A stretch of DNA of 64,000 bases from JAZNQL01 sp045590155 (GTDB lineage Bacteria > Bacillota > Clostridia > UMGS1883 > UMGS1540), in assembly GCA_045590155.1 (NCBI GenBank), contig JAZNQL010000021.1, forward strand, positions 16,510 through 80,509. Direction: 5' to 3'. The stretch's first letter is position 1. Each line of letters begins with the position of its first letter. The translations under genes and the position numbers were made by a program. The notes under the pieces were generated by a model. It was not told where the DNA came from, did not search any database, and saw only the letters and a program-made list of their open reading frames with translations. This document shows positions 50,081-58,460 of the stretch, piece after piece.

Positions 50081-50836
50081 TTAAAGCCTCATTTCAATAT
50101 TGCTTTGGTTAAGATATTTTTTTAAATCTTTTATACTCACTTCTTTAAAATGGAAAATAGAAGCGGCAAGACCTGCACTTACAGAAGTAGTCTCAAAAAG
50201 TTCTTTGAAGTGCTGCATATTTCCGGCACCGCCCGAAGCAATTACAGGAATTGATACAACTGAGCATATTTTTTGCAAAAACTCAATATCAAAGCCTTGT
50301 TTTACTCCGTCTGTATCAATGCTGTTTATAACAAGCTCTCCGGCACCATTTTCCTGCCCGAAAGCTGCCCACCGAAGTGCATCCATTCCCGTATCTTCTC
50401 TGCCGCCCTTTACAAAAACGTGAAACTCTCCGTCAACTCTTTTTACATCCATAGAAAGTACAACGCACTGATTTCCGTATTTTAAAGCTGCCTCTTTTAT
50501 TAAATCGGGATTTTTGCATGCTCCTGAATTTACGCTTACCTTATCTGCTCCGCATTTTAAAACGCGGTCAAAATCTTCAATGGTATTTATGCTTCCGCCA
50601 ACGGTTAAGGGTATAAATATTTCTTTCGCAACGTCCTGCAAAACATCTGTAAAAAGAGATCTGCCTTCGTGACTTGCAGTAATGTCATAAAAAACCAGCT
50701 CGTCAGCTCCGCTTGAATTATAGAATTTTGCAAGCTCCACAGGGGAAGCAATTTCTTTTATTCCTTTAAAATTCACACCCTTGCACACTTTGCCGTCGCG
50801 TATGTCAAGACAAGGGATAATTCTTTTTGTAATCAT
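50081..50836 (-). CDS. hisF: Imidazole glycerol phosphate synthase cyclase subunit
   Basis: HisF uses the ammonia made by HisH to convert PRFAR to imidazole glycerol phosphate and AICAR. The 251-residue (beta/alpha)8 barrel has the two catalytic aspartates Asp11 (CLDIRDGKV) and Asp130 (LSMDVKR), and phosphate-binding loops TVGGSI and ASGGAGN. Its start overlaps the hisA stop (ATGA). The normal length and motifs leave no doubt. Confidence 0.97.
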   Translation of the reverse strand: MITKRIIPCLDIRDGKVCKGVNFKGIKEIASPVELAKFYNSSGADELVFYDITASHEGRSLFTDVLQDVAKEIFIPLTVGGSINTIEDFDRVLKCGADKVSVNSGACKNPDLIKEAALKYGNQCVVLSMDVKRVDGEFHVFVKGGREDTGMDALRWAAFGQENGAGELVINSIDTDGVKQGFDIEFLQKICSVVSIPVIASGGAGNMQHFKELFETTSVSAGLAASIFHFKEVSIKDLKKYLNQSNIEMRL

Positions 50837-51552
50837 ATATCCTCCGCAAGTTCTAAAACACGTTTTAAATCAAGCTTCTTTTCGTAAATTGCTTTGCCTA
50901 CAATAGCACCGTAGGTGCCTATTTTGCAAAGCTCGCAAATTTCGTTTTCGAACGAAATACCGCCCGAAGCTATTATGTTAAGATTTTCAATCTTTGCGAG
51001 TTCTTTGTAAATATCAAGGTTTGTGCCAGAAAGTGCCCCGTCTTTTGAAATATCTGTGTAAATTACGGTGCCAACACCTAAAGATGCAAGCTCACGACAA
51101 AAATCAATACCGTTTTTTTCTGTGCTTTCAAGCCAGCCTGAAATTGCAACATTTCCGTTTTTGGTGTCAACCCCAACGGCAATTTTTTCTTTATAAACAG
51201 ATAGAGCTTCTTTTAAAAATTCAGGGTCTTGTAAAGCGGCTGTGCCTATTATGGCACGGTTTATGCCTATGTTGATATAATCTTTAATCCTTTCCATATT
51301 TCTTATACCGCCGCCAAGCTCGGTAAAAAGAGAACAGGAAGAATTTATTTTTTCAATAACATCAAAATTTTTTGGAGAACCTTCTTTTGCACCATCAAGG
51401 TCAACAATATGAAGATTTGATGCCCCTGCATCTTCAAATTGCTTTGCAATTTCAACAGGGTTATCAGAATATGAAGTCATATTGTTGTAGTCGCCGAATT
51501 TTAATCTTACAACTCGACCGTCTCGCAAATCTATTGCAGGAAAAATTTTCAT
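50833..51552 (-). CDS. hisA: ProFAR isomerase
   Basis: HisA opens the ribose of ProFAR by Amadori isomerisation to PRFAR. The 239-residue barrel is a paralogue of HisF. Catalytic Asp8 is in AIDLRDGRVVR and Asp129 in GVDTKNG; phosphate loops are ELGGGIRN and ASGGIS. It starts 2 bp after the hisH stop and overlaps hisF by 4 bp. Lacking any trp-specific feature nearby, there is no reason to call the bifunctional PriA. Confidence 0.97.
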   Translation of the reverse strand: MKIFPAIDLRDGRVVRLKFGDYNNMTSYSDNPVEIAKQFEDAGASNLHIVDLDGAKEGSPKNFDVIEKINSSCSLFTELGGGIRNMERIKDYINIGINRAIIGTAALQDPEFLKEALSVYKEKIAVGVDTKNGNVAISGWLESTEKNGIDFCRELASLGVGTVIYTDISKDGALSGTNLDIYKELAKIENLNIIASGGISFENEICELCKIGTYGAIVGKAIYEKKLDLKRVLELAEDI

Positions 51553-51554
51553 AA

Positions 51555-52157
51555 TTAAACCTCCGTAAAGCCCTTTAAAATGGCAAGACCTACATCCCCG
51601 CTTTTTTCAGGATGAAACTGTGTGCCGAAAACATTGCCGCTCGCAACAATACCTGCAACGTCAACACCGTAGTTTGAAGTTGCAACCAAAGCTTCATCGC
51701 AATTTTTTGCATAGTATGAATGAACGTAGTAAACGTAGTCACCATTCTTTATATATTTAAGCAAAGGGGAGTCTTTTACAAAATCAAGTTTGTTCCAGCC
51801 CATGTGAGGAACAGTTAGGCAAATATCTTCTTCCAAAGGGCATACATCGCCCTTTATAAGACCTAAACCCTTGTGCTCGCCGTACTCGTAGCTCTTTTCA
51901 AATAAAAGCTGCATACCAAGGCAAATACCCAAAATGGGCTTACCTCTTTTCGCCTGATCACATACAAGGTCTGCCATACCCGAATTAAATAAAAGCTTTG
52001 CGGCATCTTCAAAAGCACCGACGCCAGGAAGAATAATGCGGTCAGCCTGTTCAATTTTTTGTTTATCGGAGGTAAATTCAAATTCAGCACCGATAGCTTT
52101 TAAGGATGCTGAAACCGAAAAAATATTACCTACACCGTAATCGATTAAAGCTATCAT
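51555..52157 (-). CDS. hisH: Imidazole glycerol phosphate synthase glutaminase subunit
   Basis: HisH hydrolyses glutamine and channels ammonia to HisF. The 200-residue class I glutamine amidotransferase has the nucleophile Cys79 in GICLGMQLLF and the His182-Pro-Glu184 pair in TQFHPEKSG. The oxyanion strand motif is PGVGAF. It overlaps hisB by 4 bp (ATGA). The usual gene order hisB-hisH-hisA-hisF is kept. Confidence 0.97.
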   Translation of the reverse strand: MIALIDYGVGNIFSVSASLKAIGAEFEFTSDKQKIEQADRIILPGVGAFEDAAKLLFNSGMADLVCDQAKRGKPILGICLGMQLLFEKSYEYGEHKGLGLIKGDVCPLEEDICLTVPHMGWNKLDFVKDSPLLKYIKNGDYVYYVHSYYAKNCDEALVATSNYGVDVAGIVASGNVFGTQFHPEKSGDVGLAILKGFTEV

Positions 52158-52744
52158 AAAATTGTGCCTTTCGTTGAGGGAATTGAATTTTTATCACGTT
52201 CGTTTACGCTGACTGCCGCACTTAAAGTACGGGCAAAGGATTTAAAAGCACCTTCAATAATGTGGTGCGAATTTTTACCTGCAAGTTGTTTGATGTGTAA
52301 AGAACAACCCAAAGCGCGTGTGAACGCAAGGAAAAATTCATCAACAAGCTCTGTTTCAAATGTTCCGAGCTTTTTAGTTGTAATATCAAGGTCGGAAGCA
52401 TAAAAACTACGTCCTCCGATGTCTATGGAAGTTAAAATTAAAGTTTCATCCATAGGAAGGATAAAAAATCCGTATCGTGTAATGCCGCGCATATCGCCCA
52501 AAGCTTCTTTTACGGCGTTACCTAGAACAATACCGCAATCTTCAACTGTGTGGTGTGCATCAACTACCATGTCGCCTTTGCAACAAATATTTAAATCAAA
52601 CATTGCATGCTTTGCCAACAAAGTGAGCATGTGGTCAAAAAAACCGCATCCTGTATCGATTTGTGAACTTCCTGTTCCGTCAAGATTTAAAGTAAGTTCA
52701 ATTTGTGTTTCGTTTGTGTTTCTTTTTATACTGGAGCTTCTCAT
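52154..52744 (-). CDS. hisB: Imidazoleglycerol-phosphate dehydratase
   Basis: This manganese enzyme makes imidazole acetol phosphate. The 196-residue monofunctional form has the family motifs GFFDHMLTLLAKHA, DAHHTVEDCGIVLG and the second set SHHIIEGAFKSFAR with its histidine-rich metal ligands. The histidinol-phosphatase half seen in enterobacterial HisB is absent, and no other phosphatase gene lies in the operon, so that step must be encoded elsewhere. The start overlaps the hisC stop by 4 bp. Confidence 0.96.
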   Translation of the reverse strand: MRSSSIKRNTNETQIELTLNLDGTGSSQIDTGCGFFDHMLTLLAKHAMFDLNICCKGDMVVDAHHTVEDCGIVLGNAVKEALGDMRGITRYGFFILPMDETLILTSIDIGGRSFYASDLDITTKKLGTFETELVDEFFLAFTRALGCSLHIKQLAGKNSHHIIEGAFKSFARTLSAAVSVNERDKNSIPSTKGTIL

Positions 52745-53802
52745 ATTAAACCCTCCGTAATAAGTTTTATTTTATAGATAAAGAATTCCATTTCTTCATC
52801 AGTACCAATGCTTATTCTTATAAAATCAGAAATACGCTCGCTCGAAAAATGTCTTATTAAAATACCTTCATCCTTTAATTTCAAATAAAGCTTTTCGCCA
52901 TCAATCAAAGGATGCTTTGCAAAAATGAAATTGGTTTTTGAAGGAAGAACAAAGAACCCTAAATCATTCAAAGACTTTGAAGTTTTTTCTCTTGTATCAA
53001 TAACCTTTTTCACACAATTCTTAAAATAAGATACATCTTTCATCGCAGCTTGTCCTGCCAAAAGAGATAGCCTGTTTATGTTATATGGATTAAAAGAATA
53101 TTTCATTTTATTCAAATCCGAAATAAGCTCTTTGTTTCCTATAGCAAAACCTATTCTCGCACCCGCAAGACTTCTTGATTTTGAAAAGGTGGAAACAACA
53201 AGTAGATTTTCGTACTTTTCAGTAAGTTTTACTGCACTTTCACATCCAAAATCAACATAAGCTTCATCAATAATTATAACGCTATCGATATTTTGATTTA
53301 CAATTTCTTCAATTTCCGATAAAGAAAGAGCAAGACCGGTAGGTGCATTGGGGTTTGCAATAAAAATTGCTTTGTGTTTTTGGTAGTAATCTTTTGGATT
53401 TATACTAAAATTATCGCAAAGCGGTATAGTCTCATAGCTAACATCAAACAAAGCTGCAAAAACCTTATAAAAACCATAAGTTATATCGGCAAAACAAGCG
53501 CCGTTTTGGCAGAATGCCAAAAAGCAAAATGCCAAAATTTCGTCAGAACCATTACCTGCTATAACATTTTCAGGCAAAACCGAATAGTTTTTTGCAATAG
53601 CCGAAACAAGACCTGTCAAAGTAGGGTCGGGGTAAAGCTTTAAGTTAGATTTTTCAATATCGTTTATTGCATCTAAAACCATTGGCGAAGGTGGATATGG
53701 GTTTTCGTTTGTGTTTAGCTTTATGTATTTTTTGTCAATTGGCTGTTCGCCCGGAGTATAGGCACAAAGCGAAGAATATTTATCATTTAAAAATCTGCTC
53801 AT
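52741..53802 (-). CDS. hisC: Histidinol-phosphate aminotransferase
   Basis: HisC is a PLP-dependent class I/II aminotransferase converting imidazole acetol phosphate to histidinol phosphate. The 353-residue protein has LNTNENPYPPSP near the start, GNGSDEIL in the cofactor pocket, ANPNAPTGL, IIDEAYVDFG and Lys208 in TFSKSRSLAGARIG as the PLP-binding lysine. It overlaps hisD and hisB by 4 bp each. Confidence 0.95.
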   Translation of the reverse strand: MSRFLNDKYSSLCAYTPGEQPIDKKYIKLNTNENPYPPSPMVLDAINDIEKSNLKLYPDPTLTGLVSAIAKNYSVLPENVIAGNGSDEILAFCFLAFCQNGACFADITYGFYKVFAALFDVSYETIPLCDNFSINPKDYYQKHKAIFIANPNAPTGLALSLSEIEEIVNQNIDSVIIIDEAYVDFGCESAVKLTEKYENLLVVSTFSKSRSLAGARIGFAIGNKELISDLNKMKYSFNPYNINRLSLLAGQAAMKDVSYFKNCVKKVIDTREKTSKSLNDLGFFVLPSKTNFIFAKHPLIDGEKLYLKLKDEGILIRHFSSERISDFIRISIGTDEEMEFFIYKIKLITEGLI

Positions 53803-55082
53803 TTCTGATTCTCCATTCTTACACCTACAGCATTTGCGTGGGCATCAAGACCTTCTCTTTGGGCAAAGTCCATAATTTTATCTCCTATTTCACAAAGCGC
53901 GCGACTTGAATATTCAATAAACGAAGATTTTTTGATAAAATCATCAACCGATAAAGGAGACGAAAACTTTGCAGTACCTGAGGTTGGCAAAGTATGATTT
54001 GGACCTGCCATATAATCGCCAAGAGATTCAGGAGTATTTTTGCCTATAAAAATACTTCCTGCATTTTTAACAAGGTCAAGATAGTCACGGGCATTTTCAA
54101 TACAAAGCTCCAAATGTTCGGGAGCAATAAAGTTTGCCGCTTCAATAACCTGATAAATACTGTCACATATAATTATTTTGCCATTATTATCAATGGATTC
54201 TCTTGCTATTTCATATCTTGGTAATTTTGCAAGCTGCAATTCAACTTCGTTTGCAACCTTTTCTGCAAGCTCTTCGGAATCTGTGCACAATACTGCCGAG
54301 GCCATTTTGTCGTGTTCTGCCTGTGAAAGAAGGTCTGCAGCAACAAAAGAGGGGTTTGCAGTTTTATCTGCACAAACTAAAATTTCACTTGGACCGGCAA
54401 TCATATCAATACTTACTCTTCCAAAGACCTGACGTTTTGCAGTGGCTACAAAAATATTACCGGGACCTACTATTTTATAAACACGGGGAACAGTTTCTGT
54501 TCCATAAGCCAAAGCTGCAACGGCCTGAGCACCGCCTATTTTAAAAATCCTGTCAACGCCTGCAATTTTTGCGGCAGAAAGCACATGAGGATTTATTTTG
54601 CCGTCCTTACCTGGTGGTGTTACCATTACAATTTCAGATACACCCGCAGTTTTTGCAGGAATTGCATTCATTAAAACTGTGCTAGGGTAGCTTGCAGTAC
54701 CGCCGGGAACATAAATACCAACCTTTTCAATGGGAGTTATTTTTTGTCCAAGTAAAATATCATCTGCAGGAGAAAAAGAAAATCCGCTTCGTACCTGTTT
54801 TTTGTGAAATTCAGATATATTTTTGTGCGCAAGCTTCAAGGTTTCAATAAATTTTGCATCTGTACTTTCAAAAGCTTCGTTAATTTCTTCCTCTGTTACT
54901 TCTAAAGAAGAAAGTGATACCTTGTCAAACTTTTCTTCGTACTCAAAAAGAGCCGCATCGCCTCTTTTTGCAACCTCAAAAACAATGTCCGAAACAATTT
55001 TTTCTATATTTTCAAAAGTTTCTTCATTTCTTGCAAAGATATCTTCTAATTTTATTTCGGATAATTTGTAAGTTTTAATCAT
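53799..55082 (-). CDS. hisD: Histidinol dehydrogenase
   Basis: HisD oxidises histidinol in two NAD-dependent steps to histidine, using zinc. The 427 residues show YVPGGTASYPSTVLMNAIP, KIGGAQAVAALAYGTE, GPGNIFVATAKRQV, MIAGPSEILV, LLSQAEHDKMASAVL and APEHLEL with GPNHTLPT, in family order. Zinc ligands fit the Gln/His of SQAEHD and the later Asp/His residues. It overlaps hisG by 8 bp. Confidence 0.97.
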   Translation of the reverse strand: MIKTYKLSEIKLEDIFARNEETFENIEKIVSDIVFEVAKRGDAALFEYEEKFDKVSLSSLEVTEEEINEAFESTDAKFIETLKLAHKNISEFHKKQVRSGFSFSPADDILLGQKITPIEKVGIYVPGGTASYPSTVLMNAIPAKTAGVSEIVMVTPPGKDGKINPHVLSAAKIAGVDRIFKIGGAQAVAALAYGTETVPRVYKIVGPGNIFVATAKRQVFGRVSIDMIAGPSEILVCADKTANPSFVAADLLSQAEHDKMASAVLCTDSEELAEKVANEVELQLAKLPRYEIARESIDNNGKIIICDSIYQVIEAANFIAPEHLELCIENARDYLDLVKNAGSIFIGKNTPESLGDYMAGPNHTLPTSGTAKFSSPLSVDDFIKKSSFIEYSSRALCEIGDKIMDFAQREGLDAHANAVGVRMENQK

Positions 55083-55701
55083 TTATAGTTACCTCTGAAA
55101 GACCTTCAAGAATTTGTGTTATTTCACGGTTTTTAAATTTAAAACTGCTTTTATTTGCAATAAACACAGCGTTTACAGGAGCCACTGTTTCAAAAACTTT
55201 CATATCATTTTCTTTTAATGTGGAGCCTGTTTCAACAATATCTACAATAACGTCCGAAAGACCTACTGCAGCAGCAAGCTCAACAGAACCATTAAGTTTT
55301 ATTATTTCTATGTTTCTGTTTTGTTTGCGATAATACTTTGCAGCAACGTGAGGATACTTTGTTGCAACCTTCAAAACGCTTTCGTTATCGGGAACATAAT
55401 CATTTTTTGCAGCAACAGCAAGCGAACATTTACCAAGATTTAAGTCTAAAAGCTCGTAAACATCGGGTTCTGTTTCAAGCAAAACATCTTTTCCAACAAC
55501 GCCGATATCGGCAACCCCGTGCGATACATATATTCCAACATCACTTGGTTTAATAAGCTGATAGCGTACGCCGTTTTCTTTGTTTTCTATTACAAGTTTT
55601 CTGTTTTCGCTGTAAAACTCGGGGCAGGCAAGACCGAGCGATTCAAAAAGCGAAAAAACCTGATTTCCAAGTCTGCCTTTAGGCAATGCAATATTAAGCA
55701 T
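55075..55701 (-). CDS. hisG: ATP phosphoribosyltransferase, short form
   Basis: HisG catalyses the first and regulated step, joining ATP and PRPP. The 208-residue length is the short form without the C-terminal regulatory domain; this form needs HisZ, which is encoded directly upstream. Motifs are IALPKGRLG, DVGIYVSHGVADIGVVGKD and the PRPP loop DVIVDIVETGSTLKEN. It overlaps hisZ by 8 bp. Confidence 0.96.
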   Translation of the reverse strand: MLNIALPKGRLGNQVFSLFESLGLACPEFYSENRKLVIENKENGVRYQLIKPSDVGIYVSHGVADIGVVGKDVLLETEPDVYELLDLNLGKCSLAVAAKNDYVPDNESVLKVATKYPHVAAKYYRKQNRNIEIIKLNGSVELAAAVGLSDVIVDIVETGSTLKENDMKVFETVAPVNAVFIANKSSFKFKNREITQILEGLSEVTIND

Positions 55702-56797
55702 TTTCGGTCACCTCCACAGAGTCTTCTTTTATATAAAACAAGGTTTTTGCGTTTGTTTTTGTTGATGTTTGAACATTAAAGGATTTACCTTCAGCGTAAA
55801 GCTTGTTTACAGTTTCAAAAAGTAATGAGAGATTACTTTTTTCGTTGTATATAACTGCAATGTCAGCATTTTTATTTTTTAATTTGCCTAAAAATCTTTC
55901 TATTGAGTCAAAGTAAACGGCAAAACCTATTGCCTGTAAATCATTTTTATTCATTTTAGTAAGCAGACCGTCGTAACGCCCGCCACTTAAAACCGAGTGG
56001 GGTATTCCTTCTATAAATCCCGAAAAAACAAGTCCGTTATAATATTCGGTATCATTTATAATTGAAAAATCAATATAAAGCTTGTTTTCAAATCCAGAAT
56101 TTGAAAGAAGAGTGTAAAGCTGTTCCATTTCAAGATAAGCCCGTTGCATTTTTTCGGAACAAACAATATTTTTAAGTTCATCAAGCGATGAGGCAGAGGA
56201 TAAAGCAATAAACTTTTCAGCAAAATCTTCTGAAACATTTTTTTCGTTACAGTAAAGCTTTATGCTGCGTGCATTTTTTTGTGCAAGGAACTTAAGCATA
56301 CCATGCGAGTGTAAAGGTAATCCCGCAGCTTCAAAAAGAGCAGTAAGGAAGCCTACATGTGCAACAGAAAGAAGATGATTTGCCGAAATACAATCTAAAG
56401 TACGCATTGCAAGAGATAAAACCTCGCACATAACATACATGTCAACTTTACCTACATATTCAAGTCCTGTTTGAGGAATCTCGCGAATTTCATGGCTTGC
56501 CTTGGAAACACGATAAACATTTTCTGTGTAAAAACGCTTATCGGGAACAAGTGCAGTAGCCGGAGTGTTTTTAAGAATGCTTAAAGTTATGTCAGGCTTT
56601 AATGCCATAAGCTTTCCGTCAAGTCCGGGGAAAGTAATTATATGTTCCCCTCTTAAAAAACTTTTATTTTCAAGATAAAAATCATATTCTTCAAATTTTT
56701 CCATACGAAACTTTTTGTACCCGAACTGGCTGTAAAGTTGTTCAAGTAAAAAAGGAATTTGTTCATCTTTTCTTAAATTTTCAATATTAAAGCGCAT
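55694..56797 (-). CDS. hisZ: ATP phosphoribosyltransferase regulatory subunit
   Basis: HisZ resembles histidyl-tRNA synthetase but forms the regulatory part of the HisG-HisZ complex and mediates histidine feedback. The 367-residue protein keeps aaRS class II-like blocks (LKPDITLSIL, TENVYRVS, QTGLEYVG, and SGGRYDGLL) but lacks an anticodon-binding domain. It is the first gene of the operon, starting with ATG 56797 after GAGGTG. The leader is very short, so attenuation by a T-box is excluded. Confidence 0.93.
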   Translation of the reverse strand: MRFNIENLRKDEQIPFLLEQLYSQFGYKKFRMEKFEEYDFYLENKSFLRGEHIITFPGLDGKLMALKPDITLSILKNTPATALVPDKRFYTENVYRVSKASHEIREIPQTGLEYVGKVDMYVMCEVLSLAMRTLDCISANHLLSVAHVGFLTALFEAAGLPLHSHGMLKFLAQKNARSIKLYCNEKNVSEDFAEKFIALSSASSLDELKNIVCSEKMQRAYLEMEQLYTLLSNSGFENKLYIDFSIINDTEYYNGLVFSGFIEGIPHSVLSGGRYDGLLTKMNKNDLQAIGFAVYFDSIERFLGKLKNKNADIAVIYNEKSNLSLLFETVNKLYAEGKSFNVQTSTKTNAKTLFYIKEDSVEVTENA

Positions 56798-56819
56798 AAA
56801 ATTTCACCTCATGGGACAC

Positions 56820-56848
56820 AGTATAGCACGTTTTAACACTTTAGTCAA
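56820..56848 (-). promoter_or_regulatory. Promoter and likely operator of the his operon
   Basis: On the minus strand, TTGACT (56843-56848) and TATACT (56820-56825) with a 17-bp spacer. The 6-mer aacact occurs on both sides of the -35 box (56835-56840 and 56853-56858, plus strand), and ctttagt/actaaag forms an inverted repeat around it, so a repressor may bind here. Confidence 0.8.
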
Positions 56849-56856
56849 GTAAAACA

Positions 56857-57336
56857 CTAAAGTTTTTCTGTAAGATTTCTATTTTTTTTGAAAAAGATAA
56901 TAAGCGGAAGTCCTAAAATGCTACAAGAAAGAACTTCGCCGGCAAAAATCGTAGCAAAAAAGAAATATATTCCGCCTTCAGAGGGATATACAAAGGCGAG
57001 TATAAAAGGAAGAATTAAAGTGTTTGCAAGCACGGGCGGAATAGATGCAAGATATGGCTTTTTTGAAAGTTTTGATGTAAAAAAAGCACCTATTAAAGTT
57101 GCAAGACTGCCAAAAATAATATCAGGTAAAGCAGCACCTGTTACAATGTTTGAAATAAGGCACCCTAAAAAAAGACCGGGAATTGCTGATGGGAAAAAGG
57201 CTGGGAGAACACATAATGCTTCTGAAAATCGGATACCGCTTGAAAGACCAAATAATAATGCTGAAATATATGTAAGAACAACATAAAGTGAGGCAATTAA
57301 AGCGGCACGGGTAATGTACTTTGTTCTAAATTTCAT
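56857..57336 (-). CDS. queT: QueT-family transporter
   Basis: This 159-residue protein has five to six membrane helices. Motifs SSGIRFSEALCVLPAFFPSA and IPGLFLGCLISNIV are characteristic of QueT, an ECF-type S component thought to take up queuosine precursors such as preQ1 or queuine. ATG 57336 follows GGAGG by 8 bases; the ATG five codons upstream overlaps that site. QueT genes often lie under a preQ1 riboswitch; none is recognisable here. ECF energising subunits are not nearby, as is usual for group II S components. Confidence 0.85.
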   Translation of the reverse strand: MKFRTKYITRAALIASLYVVLTYISALLFGLSSGIRFSEALCVLPAFFPSAIPGLFLGCLISNIVTGAALPDIIFGSLATLIGAFFTSKLSKKPYLASIPPVLANTLILPFILAFVYPSEGGIYFFFATIFAGEVLSCSILGLPLIIFFKKNRNLTEKL

Positions 57337-57360
57337 AATAAAAACCTCCATATTTAAAAT

Positions 57361-57389
57361 ATTTTATCACAGAATAACTTATAATTCAA
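57361..57389 (-). promoter_or_regulatory. Promoter of queT
   Basis: On the minus strand, TTGAAT (57384-57389) and TAAAAT (57361-57366) with a 17-bp spacer. Confidence 0.68.
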
Positions 57390-57410
57390 CAATAAATATA
57401 TATTTTTATA

Positions 57411-57447
57411 ATATAAAAAACTTCAGCCTAAAAAAGACTGAAGGAAA
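57411..57447 (-). terminator. Terminator after spoIID
   Basis: On the minus strand, an 8-bp stem (cttcagtc/ggctgaag, one G-T pair) with a 7-base loop is followed by T6. Confidence 0.78.
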
Positions 57448-57452
57448 ATATG

Positions 57453-58361
57453 TTATATTTTTTTAAATTCAATTCCGCTATAATAATTTTTAAGTATATC
57501 TTTATAAGAGTATCCTTCCTCTGCAAAGCCTTTTGCACCGTATTGACTCATTCCTATGCCGTGCCCATAACCTGTAACATGAAAAATCATTGCATCAGGC
57601 AAAGCTTCAATTTCAAAATTTGATGAGTTTAGTGAAAAAAGGGAGCGTATTTCAGTACCTTTAAAGGTTTTGTCGCCAATCGTTATACTTTTAACACTGC
57701 CACCATCCGAGCGGATAATGTCGCTTATTTTTGTGGACCCCACAGCTTTTTCAAAATCAGCAATGCTTACAGTTACATCAGAAGTATACTTTGGAGAAGC
57801 TTCATCTCCATGACTTTCAACACTTTGAAGATAGGGGAGTTCGCCACCCCATACATCAGCCGAATTTTCGGTTCTTCCGCCGTTTGTGGAATGAAAAACG
57901 GCTAAAATGGGTTCTTCGTTAAAAACCATTATTTCTCCTTCTGTTTCTTTGATGGCAGATTTCAATGTTTTTTCATACATTTTAAACCAGTCTTTGCCGA
58001 ATTTTTCGGTTATTTGTTCATCCGAAAGCCATGCTTTGCAATGTGCACTGTCTGTGCAAAGATCAGCGTCGGGATGAACATCATTTTTTTCTTGCATTTT
58101 ATTTAAAGCATAAGTTCGGGCTGCAACCGCCTGGGCCTTTAACGCTTCTTTTGGAAACGAGGCAGGCATTTCTCCTGCAAGCACCCCAAAAAGATAATCT
58201 TCCAAAACAAAACTTTCAACATTTCCAGTTTCTTTAATAAGTACAGTTATTTCCTGATTCAGAGAGGATTTATTATCACGAGCCCAGAAAAGAGAAACCA
58301 TCAAAGGAAGAATTATAATAACAAAAATCAAAGATATAAAAAACAGAAAAACCTTTTTCAA
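57453..58361 (-). CDS. spoIID: Stage II sporulation protein D
   Basis: SpoIID is a lytic transglycosylase of the DMP engulfment complex; it acts in the mother cell on the septal wall. The 302-residue protein has an N-terminal membrane anchor (~1-25) and the SpoIID domain with LAGEMPASFPKEALKAQAVA (catalytic glutamate in GEMP), ARTYALNKM, HSTNGGRTENSADVW and GYGHGIGMSQYGAKG. The start is TTG 58361 with GGAGG seven bases upstream. A mother-cell sigma-E-like promoter is present upstream. The gene supports a spore-forming host. Confidence 0.95.
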   Translation of the reverse strand: MKKVFLFFISLIFVIIILPLMVSLFWARDNKSSLNQEITVLIKETGNVESFVLEDYLFGVLAGEMPASFPKEALKAQAVAARTYALNKMQEKNDVHPDADLCTDSAHCKAWLSDEQITEKFGKDWFKMYEKTLKSAIKETEGEIMVFNEEPILAVFHSTNGGRTENSADVWGGELPYLQSVESHGDEASPKYTSDVTVSIADFEKAVGSTKISDIIRSDGGSVKSITIGDKTFKGTEIRSLFSLNSSNFEIEALPDAMIFHVTGYGHGIGMSQYGAKGFAEEGYSYKDILKNYYSGIEFKKI

Positions 58362-58391
58362 AACCTGTCCTCCTTACAAAGTGCTATTATT

Positions 58392-58421
58392 AACTTATGT
58401 CAGAAAAGAACAGAATATTAA
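58392..58421 (-). promoter_or_regulatory. Candidate sigma-E promoter of spoIID
   Basis: On the minus strand, TTAATATT (58414-58421) and CATAAGTT (58392-58399) are 14 bp apart. They resemble the mother-cell sigma-E boxes (GTCATATT and CATACAAT). It touches the degV terminator. Confidence 0.5.
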
Positions 58422-58460
58422 AAGTGGGATGTAAAAAATTTTTTACGTCCCACTTTTAAT
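58420..58460 (-). terminator. Terminator after degV
   Basis: The stem aaaagtggga.gtaaaaaa/ttttttac.tcccactttt, with one mismatch-type G-T pair, is directly downstream of the degV stop on the minus strand. It shares the gatgtaaaaa core with three other terminators. Confidence 0.82.

Noticed and set aside
50100..50423. Plus-strand reading frame of 107 codons opposite hisF
   Set aside because: Shadow of a certain gene on the other strand.
54203..54544. Plus-strand reading frame of 113 codons opposite hisD
   Set aside because: Shadow of hisD; leucine- and glutamine-rich with no start context.
56798..56820. T-box or his leader peptide upstream of hisZ
   Set aside because: The -10 box lies only 23 bp before the ATG, which leaves no room for a leader RNA.
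57337..57452. Possible preQ1 riboswitch upstream of queT
   Set aside because: No preQ1-I or preQ1-II core could be found in the leader; the only hairpin is the spoIID terminator upstream of the queT promoter.
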